DNA of 64,000 nt from assembly GCF_905220415.1 (NCBI RefSeq), contig NC_059553.1:3868501-3932500 (forward strand), in the 5' to 3' direction. This document shows positions 14,201-29,200 of the stretch, in pieces. A program made the position numbers and the translations under genes. Numbering within the stretch: position 1 is the first letter of the stretch; every line of letters begins with the position of its first letter. This DNA is from Colias croceus (Eukaryota; Arthropoda; Insecta; Lepidoptera; Pieridae). The notes below the pieces were generated by a model. That model was not told the origin of the DNA. It saw only the letters and a program-made list of their open reading frames with translations, and searched no databases.

Positions 14201-17200
14201 TTATTATTAGGTATTATGTTAATCGTCTTTCGCTGTTCTTCGAATTCATGGTATGGCTATAGGATAAACAGATTATAAGGAAAATTGCATTTAATGATAG
14301 CTACATTTCCTTTGTTCTTGCCACGATTCAAATTTGACCAATTATATTAATTTGTATCTTTGTCAACAGAATTATTCACGAGAGTGGCTTCACAAATGAA
14401 GACTTCAAACAGTATCGGCCTGTCGTGTACAGCAACACGATCCAATCGCTAGTCGCCATATTGCGTGCTATGCCAAACTTGGGCATCACCTATGGAAATA
14501 AGGACCGCGAGGTAAGACCTTATTTATTTCTAGGTCAGATTTATTGATTTCTAATTCGTTATTCAGCCTGAGTCAGCCCTATTCACCATGTTCCACTGTT
14601 TTCTACCATTACCTTGAATTGTGGTTTTATGCCATTATGTATGAAATAATAATGGTGTAATTTTTCTGTAAGTAGAAAGAAATCAATGTTATCTTGATTC
14701 TTGTCTTGTCAATAAATAAAGAAAAGTTTTACCAAGAAATAATAAAGATAATGCTTATGCATAACTTATTCTATGTTATTGTGTATGAAAACTCATTCCA
14801 CCCTGTTAAAATTTTAACGATCTCTATTGTTTGCACATACCCAATGGCTGACACGACTAGAAACTAAAACAAGCACTGTATAAAGTAACCAAAACACTTC
14901 AAAGATGATATAAAAAGGTCTGACACATTTAATAATGTTGTAACGTAATGGGTACCATTAACGGCTTCATTAAGAGCTTACAATTTTATTATCGGCTAAG
15001 CAAATGTTTAAAAATACCCGACATACATGAGTGAGTAGTTTAAAGACGCATCATTAGCGATTCGAGGATCAAACCGAACGGAACCCGTTATGCAAACTGT
15101 TATGGGCTGCCAATATATCACGCGTTCGTTTACAAATTTGGATAAATTTTGGCATTGCTAAATGCAACCACTGATTGAAATCGCTGTGTTTATGACCTGC
15201 GGGCTAAGCTCTGCGCGAAATTTATGAAGTGTTTTTTCTGTATCTAATATAATGCTTGGTTTTATTCTAAAAGATAATAATTTATAACATAAATTTTCTC
15301 ATGTGTCGTTAAAATTTAATAGTAATTGCCAGCTCGAATAAAATATTTTTGAATGAAACTTTTATTAGTGGATCTGCTACAAGCTGCAGATGTATTTTTC
15401 GACACGGTTTTGCGGTTTAATGTTTGATTGTAAACAAGAACGGCTATTTATCTTACAGTTTTGTAGAAACTTTAAAATGTACCAAAAAGAAGATGCTAAT
15501 ACATATTTAGCCGGCATTTACATAAATGTTGCCTGCCCACGAATCGATCGATATTGGCTATTTCTTATTCATGAAAGCGCCTCCCGTGTACGGTGTACTG
15601 CAGTGAGTTGCAATATATCTGTGCAGGCTTATTACATGTTTATCATACATTTGGAAACAATGGCCCGACCAGAATCTAATTTCACTTGTTTGAAGCGTGT
15701 CATTGTTTAAATCGAAGGTCATTGCAATATGTATGGGCGACTATTTAATCTGATGTCCTTAGACATAACATGGCATCCATTTTAACGTGAAATAAAAACT
15801 GCAAACTTGCTTTGGTGCAATTTACTTTACTTATCAACAGATTTCGATGTGATAGAGATAGAGCATAATGTTTCTTGGAACAATTAAAGTGTTCTCATCA
15901 TAATTAAAAGAAAACCTTAACGCTGCGGTTTTTTTTATAAAATCATGTTGGCATAAAAGAGAGTCAAAATACGCAAATTAGTCATTCATATTGTTTAAAC
16001 ATGGTTTTAGATTTCAATAAAATTATAGTACTTTTGTCCTTTGCAGCTAATGTGGTAGGTATCTTGTGAGAATGTCAAACACAAGAGTCGGTAAACGATA
16101 AGTTATCTTTAAAACCGAACATCACCAGATGAATTTTACACAACACGAGTGATACGTACCTACATGTAATCTCCATATCAGCTAAACGTTATCTATGCTT
16201 TAGTGTCAGCTATTTGTCGGTGAAATTATGTAAGACCTATTGTAATACTGGCCTTAGCCCGCGGCTGCGATGTACTAGGAGAAACTGTCTATTTGATGTT
16301 CGAGGATATGATCTATCTGAAATTGCACTAAGTTCCCTAAGCCCTTAACGCTTGATTGAGTGCTAAATGTGAATCTATTTATCGAAGTTTTAATTGTTTT
16401 ATGATAGCCAAAATTATGATCAACTAGATTTCCGCCCGCGGCTTCGCTCGCGCAGTGAAATAATAACCCGCATAGTTCCCGTTCCCGTGGGATTTCCGGG
16501 ATTGCGTCATTTTCTCGAGATAGCCTATGTCCTTTCTCGGGTATAAAATTATCTCCATACCAAATTTCATGAAAATTGGTTCAGTAGTTTAGGCGTGATT
16601 GAGTAAAAGACAGACAGACAGAGTTACTTTCGCATTTATAATATTAGTATGGATTAGGAATTTTTGATTATTCACAGCATATTTCAATCAGTTTGAGTAG
16701 AAACGATTTTAAATAACTATTTTATGGATTTTAATATTGGACATGAAATATATTTTTCTGTACACAATAGTAGGTAGCATTAAGTGTCGTTCCATTTATT
16801 ACACATTGTTATACACTTATCAAGTTACGCACAATACAGTAAATATTGTGTTCGTGGTGTTACAAGGTACTTACATGATTTACCACGTATTTAACTACTT
16901 CAATGTGGCCATTGATTTACTTTATATCATGTTCTGATAGACAATGTTATAACGATTCGTCACGATATGTGACGTGATCGGTGACACCTAGTCATCCGTA
17001 CATCGAAACTGTTAAATAAACGGCCTTCGACAGAATTATTGACTCCAGCCATATTTCGTATTTGCGAATACGTAACGTCAATCTAGTTTGACGAGCGGTT
17101 TATGTACTTACCTACGTGCAGGTAGTTGTATCGATGCATAGGATAGCAGCTATTGATTTGTTACGGTATCTGTGCCATAGTATTATGTTGTGGGCGATAT

Positions 17201-20200
17201 AACAAAAAAACCCATTGATTATCGTATATGTGAAATGCGGTAAATAGATTTGATCATATAGAGGTTCTGTAGTTTATTACTTTCGCTGTAATAATTAAGT
17301 ATATACTATATACCTTATTACAGACAGGTGTTAAAATAAAATAATCAACGATTAACATTAAGTTAGCAAACATATACAAATTTATGTCACTACCGCAGCT
17401 GTTGTAATTATAAATGTTATGTTTTTATTATTTACACCTATAATCTATACTAATATTATAAATGCGAAAGTAACTCTGTCTGTCTGTTACTCAATCACGC
17501 TTAAGCTACTGAACCAATTTGCATGAAATTTGGTATGGAGATATTTTGATACCCGAGAAAGGACATAGGCTACCTTTTATTGCGAAATATGTACCACGGG
17601 CGAAGCCGGGGCGTACCTCTAGTATTCCATAATAGAACTAGTGTTACAGATAGTTCTTCACACAATTCTTCAGTATCACAGGATATTTCTTATTCATATT
17701 GTTTTTTGTTACGGATCAACATGGTTGGAGACGGGAAGGGCGCCCTGAATAATATGATACTGACGCCTTAGCTAAGTTTAGCATATGCAAACGCAATTAA
17801 TTATGCCAGTATATAGGTTGGATAATATAAACACACCCCTTGGTTGTTGACGCTATCACTATTCGTGCTATCTGGCTGTGAGGCAGTAAACGACACGAGC
17901 GAACCAGCTACTATCCCCACATAATATATTGTCATTTGTGTTGGACTTATCTTTATATGACAGGCTGGAGCGAAGGAGATTCTAGAAATTACTGAAATAA
18001 ACTTATTATAGACTTAACCTATAATGTCTAGAAAATATTATGGTAGTATGTAGGTACATTGTAGAATTCGCATAATTCATGATCGAACTTAAATTTTAAC
18101 TATCAATGAGAATAATATGTTTTGAACACATTAAAGAGGACTTTCCCTATTTAATAATAAAAAAATCCCGATAAGATAAATGTGTTATATTGAGATTTTT
18201 TTATAGTTTTCAATGTAATTTACATGATAAAATAAATGAGTTTCGGTAAATACCAAAGTCCTTTCATCATTATGAAGTCAACTATGATTTTTTTAAATAG
18301 GTATTTGACAATGAACTTTTTTGAATTATAGGCATAACTTCAATAAGTATGGTATACAGTTATAGTAACAATATTATGCGGATTTTTCCTTCTGTAGGTA
18401 CTGTATATCTGTTCTTTATTTTTATTTTTCTTAATTTTTGCCTTATTTTTAACATTGCGCAATAGTAAAGTAGTTTAGTTTCAAGCATACATTCATTTTT
18501 TAACCGACTTCAAAAAAAAGGAGGAGGTTATCAATTCGGCCGGTATATATTTTTTTTTTTTTTATGTATGTACACCGATTACTCCGAGGTTTCTGAACCG
18601 ATTTACGTGATTCTTTTTTTGTTCGATGCGGGATGGTGTCGAATTGGTCCCATAAAAATTTTATTCGGATAGGCCCAGTAGTTTTTATTTTATGAGCATT
18701 TTTGTATGTAGGTATTTGTAAATTTTGCAAGTGCAAGTTTGAAGTCGGTTGTTTTTAACGCAGTTATCACTTGTCTGTTGTTGTTAAAAATATTATCATA
18801 TATTAATTAAAAAATATTTATAAATGCCATTTAAAATTTTGTTATCTACATTTATATAGGGTTATATTGTGTACTATTATAAATGTTTAAATTGCTTATG
18901 GTCATTGTATCTTCAACAATCAATTGAAACTGCTTTTATGTACCTATATCAAAAGTGCTAGTAATCATGAAACTAACGAGGTCTATTTACTTGTAATGAT
19001 TTAATTTATCTTTGATTGTTTAATAGGTAGCTGTAACAGAGTACTTTTAATAAAGAGTAGGAAGAATCAAGGACACTGAGATGATGACGATGGCAATGAG
19101 AATCATCAATGTCTATTTATGTTCCAAAATATATTTTTTGTTATTAAATATTATATTATCCTCTTTACATAGCTTATCCTTCAGACGAGTTATTTGTTGC
19201 TCTTTACATCGGTTCTTTTAAATTTATAAATGCAAATACTCCTGTTTTCAAACGTCTTGCTAGGCCATCAGTCCATATAAATCATGTCTCAATAGAGATA
19301 GTCCATCATATAACATAATAGAGTTTAATACTAAATCGAATTTAACTTCACAGAGCGACGGCAAGATGGTGTTCGATGTGATCCAACGGATGGAGGACAC
19401 GGAGCCGTTCAGCGAGGAGCTGCTGGCTGCCATGAAGAGGCTCTGGTCGGACGCCGGCGTGCAGGAGTGCTTTGGACGCTCCAACGAGTACCAACTCAAC
19501 GATTCCGCTAAATAGTAAGTACTTCTAGTAGGTACCTAGCTTTTGTTATAGAACATTTGGATGGGTCGAAACTAGATGATGACTTACGAGGATGAACTCA
19601 AAACTTTGATATACATACTGCGCTGAAATACGATTTTTTTTTCAAGTTTTCTTCATACTTTTGAAGCGCTTTTGAATCGTCAAAATGCAAAAAGATTATT
19701 TAGCACCGGTTCGGAAAACAGTTTGTACCATAGTACACGAATATCGAAACATATTTCGATTAGGATTTTTATTTTCAATACCAAAGTACATAATATGTTT
19801 GTTAAGTATCGCACTCTATGACATAAAAAAGATTCATTAATGCAAAATGTCTATAATAAATAATAATATGTGAAAGCGGTTATAGAGAATTAATAGCGGT
19901 GCTGATATTGGAACTGGAAAGAATGCTATATATTTAAAATTTTATTGATAATATTTAATAGCCTCTTAATTGCCTACAGTCTACACTAAGATTTTTGGTT
20001 GTGAAAAGTTAATGAAACATAATTGAAGTTTTAAATTCAAAAACAACAACAGTTATGTCAAGTATTCAGTCTTCAATTAACCTAGAATAAAGCGCATACT
20101 AGATTACAATAACGATAAAAATCAATCGAACGGTTGAATTAATTGAAGCCTCTGATTGGTTATTGGCGTCTCTCTTGTCTGCGCTCGAGTGTGAACTGCA

Positions 20201-23200
20201 GGGGTTCGTTAGGCACGTAAGTGGGGGTTACGCTGTACGTCAGCTCCCCGTAGCCCCATGACACGTGGTATTTGTGAAACACCTGGAAATTATTTTATCA
20301 CTTTATTGTGTGAAGTCTAAACTTAAGATATTAAGAGAAGAAGACTTCAAAGTAAATGCGAATAGACGATCATAGGAAATAAGGTTTATTAAGTATTGAA
20401 GATCAAAACCTAGATAGCTTTTAATAGGCTATAAGCATGACCTTTGAACTTCTTCTAATACAGTTAAGAGTGACCTTTAAAAGTGAACTTTCATATAGAA
20501 GCACACGACTGAAGTATATCATGAGTGTTAAATCAAACCAATACGTGCCACATCTTGTAAATAACGTACCTTTGCAAGCAGTAACAGTAGTTCGACCTCT
20601 GCAAATCTTTTGCCAATACACATTCGTCGTCCAAATCCAAACGGCAAGGAAGCGAATGGATGGATACCTATTTCTCGCTGTTTCTTCCATATGTTCATTG
20701 CTTTGGAATGTTTAGAGTCTGTTGTATTTGTGCTCTCCATTTCAAGCTTATTTGTGTCTCTTAACCACCTCTCCGGTACATATTCTTCTGGTGAAGGGAA
20801 GTATCTCTCTTCGTTTGACATAATATAATGCGGGAACACAACGTGCGACTAGAAAATTTTAAATATCCAATTAGATTTCTTTTACACAAAGAAAACATGA
20901 AGGCATCGTGAGAAATTTAATTGTGAGGTCACTGTCAAAGTATTCAGCATGCACCTGTGTGCTATGACTGTATCGAGTGTTGTATTTCTTCGATCATTCA
21001 AATATTATCATGTTCAAGCTATTATTGATTTAATAGTCTTTTATGTTATTCGATCGTGTTATTGCATATGGCTTACATACTGAATGAATGAGTAGGCAAC
21101 TAAGAATCTATTAGTTGATTTAGAGTTTAGACGACATTATTTCTTTTTATAAACAAGTAACCATGATTTATAAAGTTGGTTACGTATATTTTCATGACAC
21201 ATAAAGGATATATAATAAAGGCTAAATAAAATCTTAATATATATAAATCTCGTGTCACAATGTTTGTCCTCAATGGACTCCTAAACCACTTAACCGATTA
21301 TAATAAAATTCGCACACCATGTCAGTTCGATCCAACTTGAGAGATAGGATAGTTTAAACATGTAGGTACCACGGGCGAAGCCGGGGCGAACCACTAGTAT
21401 AAATATATATTTAATCAGTGCAAGTGTAGACTGAATTCGAAAACATGTAACTATTGATTCAAAATACGGGCGTTATCGGTTCATTGGAAACTGTTTTAAT
21501 CTGACTAAAAGCATGAGCATAACGTGCTGTGGACTTTCGCTATTGAATAGTCTATACCTATAGCTTGAAAAGTCACAGCATGTAGAATATATTGCACGCC
21601 TCATAAGCGAAGCGTTGAGGTGGGTACTACTGTCACTTCGCGCAAAACATCTGATTTTTCAAACTTAAAATGTCTTTATGTATCATACATTGCACTTGTA
21701 AGATAATACATACACACGTCATATATTAAGAAAAAACACTATTTTTAACATTCATGATATTTTTGATGTCATTTTTAGGGTTCCGTAGCCAAAATGGCAA
21801 AAACGGAACCCTTATAGTTTCGTCATGTCCGTCTGTCCGTCTGTCCGTCTGTCCGTCTGTCACAGCCGATTTACTCGGAAACTATAAGTACTACAGTGAT
21901 GAAATTTGATGGGAATATGTGTTGTATGAACCGCTACAAAAATATGACACTAAATAGTAAAAAAAAGAATTGGGGGTGGGGCCTCCCATACATGTAACTG
22001 AGGGATGAAATTTTTTTTTTCGATGTACATACCCGTGTGGGGTATCAATGGAAAGGTCTTTTAAAATGATATAAAGTTTTCTAAAAAATATTTTTCTTAA
22101 AGTGAACGGTTTTTGAGATATCAGCTCTCAAAGTCGTAAAAAGTATGTCCCCCCCCCTCTATTTTTATAACTACGGGGTATAAAATTCTAAAAAAAATAG
22201 AGGTGATGCATGCTAATTAACTCTTTCAACGATTTTTGGTTTGATCAAAGTATCTCTTATAGTTTTTGAGATAGGTTGATTTAACTGTAATTTATTATAT
22301 TTGCTGCTACGGAACCCTTTGTGCGCGAGCCCGACTCGCACTTGGCCGGTTTTTATTGTTATTTAAACTAGTTAAAAAACAGTTTAAAAAAGTTCTGTCT
22401 TGGACGTCCGTGTGTCTGTATGTGCGGAGGATTTTCTTGTTAACACGATAGCGACCGAAATACTTTACTAATCGAGTCTTTTTTTTTCTCTTACGCTTGA
22501 GTATGCTCAGGAATAGAACCCTTTCATTTTTCAGGGTCTGATTCGATGTGGTTTAATTGTTATTAAAAAACAAAAAAAAAATATCGACTGTTCTCCATAA
22601 TTTTAGTATATCTATATATATTCTTTATTTTATTTTTTTTATATTTATAGTGTACTCAAAATTCACCATTATAAACTCGATTCTTTATACTATAAGCCAA
22701 GGTTTAAAAAAATAAGTTGGTAGTCAGTCCCTTAAACCTGCGCAGTTTCACATCTAGGTGGGGCCACAAGAAAAATAGCTCAATTATTACGGTACCGCTT
22801 TCTTTACTTTTCCAACTGTTTTATTTTGTTTGTTTTTTTTTTTATACTATACAATACTCACTCCTTTAGGAACCTCATATCCCGATATGACAACGTCAGA
22901 TTGTATACACCTTCCATTGCCCAATATCACCGGTTTTATTCTGAAAGTACAGGTTCGTTAATAAAACATTTCAAGTTTCATAACCTGTAATAAATATTAC
23001 TATGTAGCATTAATATGTAGAAGAACTGACTTCAATACATAATGTTTTGTTTCCACATAAACTTGTTTCTCATTGATTGTTAACCAGTTATCTATTGTCC
23101 TTAATATCTCGAGTTCAATGTGTTATTAATTAATAATTATTATATAACATTGAAACAATGTAGCTTGACGACTGAAACACAGGTTAGCAATTAAATGATT

Positions 23201-26200
23201 CTACTATCCACGCTTGAGTTATTTTAAAACATGTCAAAGGAAATGCCTTGTTGAATGTTATATAATTTTTGTTCTGTCCCATTTGCCTCGTGATTTCAAT
23301 TTTGGCTAGTTCCTCTGCTAATCTTTTTGTATGTATACAAAGTTTGCATGGATACAATACCATGTTTGTCATAGATTAGTAATTGTGACGTCGGATGAAT
23401 CATTCTGTTTAGTTGTAATATATTATATATAATAAACGTTTTACTGTCTTAGTTGCATCACACAAAGTTAAAATATTCTTAGATCTACTATAAATTGCAA
23501 AACATCTTAGCTCTGTGGCTGCAATGCGATACTACCTTTGTCACTGAATAAAACATAAGATGAGGTTGATTCTTCTCCATATACGTGCTTTTTGCTTTTG
23601 CGCAGTGGTGCAACGTGGTTATATTACACTCATACAAAACCGCTCTGACCGCAAAACGGCGGAAAACATAAGTACTACTGCACACAAAGTAACAAAACCC
23701 ACGAGAAAATAAAGGAACTGGAACATTATCTAACAGTAGGCTGGTGACATTGGACCTTTGTGGAACATTCTGCTTGAATAATGTAGGTTTTGTTAAATAT
23801 TTAACGTTAATTGATTTTGTTTCTAGTTGTCCTTATTTCATGAATTGATATGTAATGTAAGTGAATCATAAAATTGTTTAAAATACTCACCGCAATGCTT
23901 CTTTTAGACACGCTCGTAGGTATTGAAGCTGATCTAGATCCTTGCAAGTAAGGGGTCGCCCTTTAGGCAGATTATTATCCAATTCGCCTTGTAATCGTTT
24001 CTGGACTCTCTCATTGTTCGCTAATAAGTATATTGTACTCGCTGCGGCCGCTGCAGTTGTATCTACACCGACTAAGAGTAAATCTAATGCTAAAATAGTA
24101 GCAACCTTTTCTCCCGATATTTTAGCAATGTGAGCACATATTCCTTTATCAGTTAGTCTTTCTAAGCAGAGGGATCTGAAGGAATCTAATGCTTTTACGT
24201 ATGTCTTATACGCAGGAGTTGAATATAATCTCCACAGTGGCGCAGACAGTTCTAGTTCGGGTACACTGTGGAAAAACCCATGTATACTTTTGATAATTTC
24301 TTTGGCAGCAGCATCGTCATTACTTAGACACCCTAGTCTAGTTCCTAGGGCCCAAGCTCCTACAGCTAAAATAAAGAAATAGATAAAGCTTTTATGCTTA
24401 TGACATTTTACAAATATAAAATATAGAAAAACAAATATAAAATATTTTACATTCAAGCGCCCATTTATACAGTTCTGTGAGGAAACTTTCTGGAAGCTCG
24501 CTCTTTTCATCCAGCATGTTGTCCATTCTGTGAAAATACAACAGATAAGAAAATGCGTCATTTCATGGTACTTTACATAAATTATATTTTATTACATTTA
24601 AGAGTAAAGCAAACATGCTACGCGTTTCGTTTCGAGATAGATGTGCACTTGACGTGTTTTCCTCTAATCTAATCAGTAAAAAAATTGCGTAGGGACACTC
24701 GATCGAAACGCCACTCTTTAATTGAATGGGATTGTTGTTTTCCGCAATGAGTCAGAAGAGAACGGAGTGCACAAAACAAACGCGCAGACGCCGTCGTTGT
24801 TAAAAACGGATGTGGTCATTAAACCGAGATTCTGCACTGCATGCTCTGCTATGGACTAAGGCCTAAGTGTATTAATAGTAGTGACCACTTGAGTATTTGC
24901 GCTAACTGAAAAGCTACCTAAAATACGGTAGTCTTTATTGATAGACGTGCTTTGACTGCACTGAAATATATTTTAGTATGATATGAATATGGCCTGTACC
25001 CTCATAGGAGGCCCGTGTCCCAGCAGTGGGAACGTATATGGGCTGATGATGATGATGATGATGATGATATGAATATGGGCTCAGGTATACGTTGTTGATT
25101 TCAATCATTATCACTGCTTTTGTAAATTGATATCTAACATTTAGGTAATATGCACATTAAACATTATGTATTAATTTAATTATATTATGAAAAAAATTTA
25201 ACTTTTTTAAATTGCACCTTAGATTGCAATAAATACTCACTGTTTGACGAAGTCCTCAGCTACATGGTCTAAGCATGGTACTGCGGATCTAGCAGCTTCT
25301 GGTGCTACTAGTGCCTTTGATACTTTAGACCTGAATTTTGACCATGGTTTTCCATGCCTGGTAAAATAAAACTGAATTACAATATATATTTTCAAAATTT
25401 ATAATATAAACACGGAATGACGCTATTCAACCTACACTCCAATTAAACCCGGTTCATTTCCGAAGAAATCTTTTCTTAACTCTTGTTTATAATGCTTCAA
25501 ACACGGAGCGACCGCTCGATGCGGTAAGGAATCTTCACGTCTGTATATTTTCGCGGTTTCTTCGGCACAGAACGGAAAAACCAAATCAGGGTGCCCAAAT
25601 AGTTTAGCGACTTTCGCAGCACCACCTGTTCCAGCCAATTCACGTAACTTCCACAATGTGACGTCCAGTGATTGAGTGCGCCAAGGCTTTTTGCCGATGG
25701 CAAAGCGCCAAGAGTTGCCTATTAGTGGTAAGGGCTTGGGCCCGGGTATCATCGCGAAACGGCGCGCGGTGCCCATTGCGTGAACAATACTAATGGTGCT
25801 TCAGCCCCTAGAGATGTCTGCTGCCAGTGGAGGCAGTGGGGCGTCATGTTACGTTTTCAGCGATGTCGTAACAACGAGTCGCGGTGACGCTATTTGCACA
25901 CGCTTGACAAGTAGACCATACCAGTTTTGTGTTTACTATTAAAAATACATATTTACACCCAAAGATTATGATATTTTCTATTTAAAAGAGACCTAATTGA
26001 CCATTGTAAACAGTTTGTTGTAATTTTTACGGGGCACTTGCTTATATAATTACTGTTTTTCTTATTTGTAACAAATAAGGTAATAATAGGAATAAGATCT
26101 GTTGTATTTGCAGAATCCCAATACTGTGTCAGTAATGATTTTCATAAAAATTCTAAAAAACAGTTTAGACTTCACAGTGGTACAAGTGAAAAGTAATAGA

Positions 26201-29200
26201 AGCTTCTGAAATATTTTCTATGCGTAGGCCGTCGCGTTATGATAACAGATAGGTATTTAGCGTCTTTGTGATAATTGTGAAAAGAAAGTCCCAAGTCACC
26301 ATGACTTGCAATTGCATCAAACCCAGAGAAAATTGGGTTGTGTAATTCATCATTTTGCATAGATTACGAAACGAATCGAAGGCAATTGATCTAGGTGATG
26401 TCACAGATGTGTTCAATTAACGGGTCCCTCAATAAGTGGGTGCGGTACACCGCGCCGATTGGCTCGTCCGGTCGCTGGGAACTAAGTACATTAGTGCATC
26501 TTCCGCAATCACTACGTGTATAGTGTTAATGCTATGTGTAATATACCTAATGTATAAAAGAATCTTTTGGTAGTAACACTTTTTGACAAATTACTTTTGT
26601 ACTCATCTTGCAAAACATATTGTTTTACAAACGTTTAAACACTTTTAATAACGCAATTCAGTACTTCAGTAGATAATATGTAAAATGTTAAGCATTGAAA
26701 GAAACTCGATAGGGATAGCCTTGTCTGTGTGTTTGATTTGTATTTAAATGCGGTCGACGGATGCTGCTGCAATTGCCACAAGGAACTCTTTGTGATAGTA
26801 TCGTTGCCCGACTCTGCTTTAATACTAATTACTAATGATTGCGCAAAGAATTCGCTTTCAACACTAGGTGGATAAGATCGATTTAAATATAAAATTTCGA
26901 ACTGTAAATGGAATTTTTCTTGTATTTCGTCGGATACAATGGGGCTTTAAAGTATGTACAATATGGCGGTCTTCTGATCATACATATAATTGGGGTTCCG
27001 ACCCGGCTATCTTCCTAGCTTACAAATCCCTTTATCCTATGATAAGAGGAAATTGTCTGTGTTTTGTTTTGTAATAAATGTATATATCCACATCTTATGC
27101 ATATAAAAACTATTGCTCATGTTGCTCAAGTTCTGTTTTGAAATTATCGAGCACAGTCGTATTTAATGACATGTATTATGCAGCATTGCAGTTTTACATT
27201 ATTATTATTTCCCAACCATCGATTGTGTTCAAACTGTTGGAAAATAGCTACTCATTGTAGTTTTCATGCGTAATACGCATGAGATTATGAAATATGTCTT
27301 ATGAAAACACGCGATAACTTTCGTCCTCTGTTCTCATTATTTTTTTAAGATTACAGTCGACGTGTACATATTCAATGGTTTACAAAAGTTTCTATTTAAC
27401 TACGAAAAATGAAAGAGCTTTAATGGTATACGAAAGCTTGAAGAGGCATTATTCAGTACAGACACGTGTGTGTGTGTGTGTGTGCGTGTAGGGACATGGG
27501 GCTTGCATCCTCAATACGCCCATTAAAGCCGCAGGGCGGTGGGGTGGCGACAGATTTACGCACTGATCGCATGAGTCATGACGGTCGCGTTAATTTTCAA
27601 CACTTGAGTGCGTTTACTTCTCGTAATACGCTATTGCGGCTAAAAATGTTTCTGAAGGGATAAACTGCGGTATTTTTGTACGAATTATGATATGGGCGGG
27701 TCTAATGTGGTATAGGTGGTAAAGGTGTTATTTTCAGGAAGCGAACATGTAATTCATAAATTGGTTGCGTGCTGGCCAATAATGTTGAATTTGAGTATCC
27801 TTTAATTTGATTGAGATTGCGAAACGTCGGTTGTGTATAATATGGATTGTGTTAAATCGGTTATGAGTAGTACAGAGTGGGTAAAGCAAATCGGGCCGGT
27901 CGGGGCGTAGCAGCGGAATCAAAGGCGAGGGATCGGCGTGCGGCGGCGCGGCGGGAGTATTGATCGGGCGTCACACGCGCGACCTGTTGCCGGGCTGCGA
28001 CGCTCCAACGGCGCTCGGCTCGCATCTGCCTGCGCACGCCGCGCCGTTATTTGAATTTCCTATAGAAGCATTGTTATATCACGTTGGAAGTTCATTGAAA
28101 TTGAAAAAGGATGCAAAATTAAATGCTTGGAAGTTTGATAGAAAATTTAAAAAAAAGCGCTAGTTAATGCAGAAGAAGAACATTGATTATAATAGCAATA
28201 TTCAGTTTTAGTTAAGTTGCATTGTTGCGAAATTTATTATAATATGTACTAGCTAGAAAATCGTAATTATTGCATTACGTTTTATAAATTGTCCTGAAAA
28301 TTTGTAGTCATGAAAATAAATCAATGCCAAATTAACCCATTGAGCCCCGAACGCCCGATCGGGCCACGACACAATAGATTTTCTATTGTGTCTGTAATTC
28401 CGGGGGCTGAATTATCCATACTAATATTATAAATGCGAAAGTCACTCTGTCTGTCTGTCTGTTACTCAATCACGCCTAACCAATTTGCATGAAATTTGGT
28501 ATGAATATATTTTGATACCCGAGAAAGGACAAAGGCTACCTTTTTTTGCGAAATATGTACCACGGGCGAAGCCGGGGCGGACCACTAGTTTTATCTATAA
28601 AAATGTCTCAAGCTCATTTCAGAAACTAGAATAAACAAATTTTAATGGCAAAACTAAATTGAATTGGAAGTTTAATGAAATCGTACGTAGGTAGGTAAAC
28701 ACGAGAGTGCATATGTGAGGTACGAGTAGCTGAACGGTAAAACTGAAGTGCTATTTAAACTCGTTTCGGGGCGATGCGATGAAACCTGCAATTAAAACTT
28801 TGTATGCGCTCACTCAAAGGCTTTGCCCATGTATTATTAGAGGCCATTAGTTGTACAGAACCTGAGTTAACCTGAACTAAGATGCATATAGGCAATAAAT
28901 GAAGATACAATAAGAACAAAAAATACATGAATACTTTGTGAGCAAAATGGTTGCTGTTCACTAAAAATTTAATTAGTAAAGGAACCGAGAAAGTCTGAGA
29001 GTTTTGGAATTTTTTATTTAAACTCGGGCTTGAAATGCATTTAACTATAAGTTCAGGATACATCGCCCATTTTTGCAAGTGACTACTATCAAGCTGATTT
29101 TCCGTTTGTAGCTTTATTTTGATGAGACACCGAATAATTTCGTGTACGAAACTCTCGATTGTCTTCACTTGCAAAAATGGGCGATGTATCCTGAACTACT

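Larger units (their letters stand above)
8159..14369 (+). other. Galphao: G alpha-o intron 2
   Basis: Contains the SINE-like copy at 8598, the pogo-like element at 8824-10777 and the repeat fragment near 12000-12171. A 164-codon minus frame at 12227-12721 has no recognisable domain. Nothing else is supported. Confidence 0.7.
14512..19353 (+). other. Galphao: G alpha-o intron 3
   Basis: Holds interspersed repeats at 16433-16654, 17443-17622 and 18502-18750. A 106-codon plus frame at 15390-15710 resembles no family I know and is left out. Confidence 0.65.

Noticed and set aside
28755..29174. 139-codon minus-strand frame
   Set aside because: It runs through one arm of the inverted repeat, has no known domain and no splice or promoter context.
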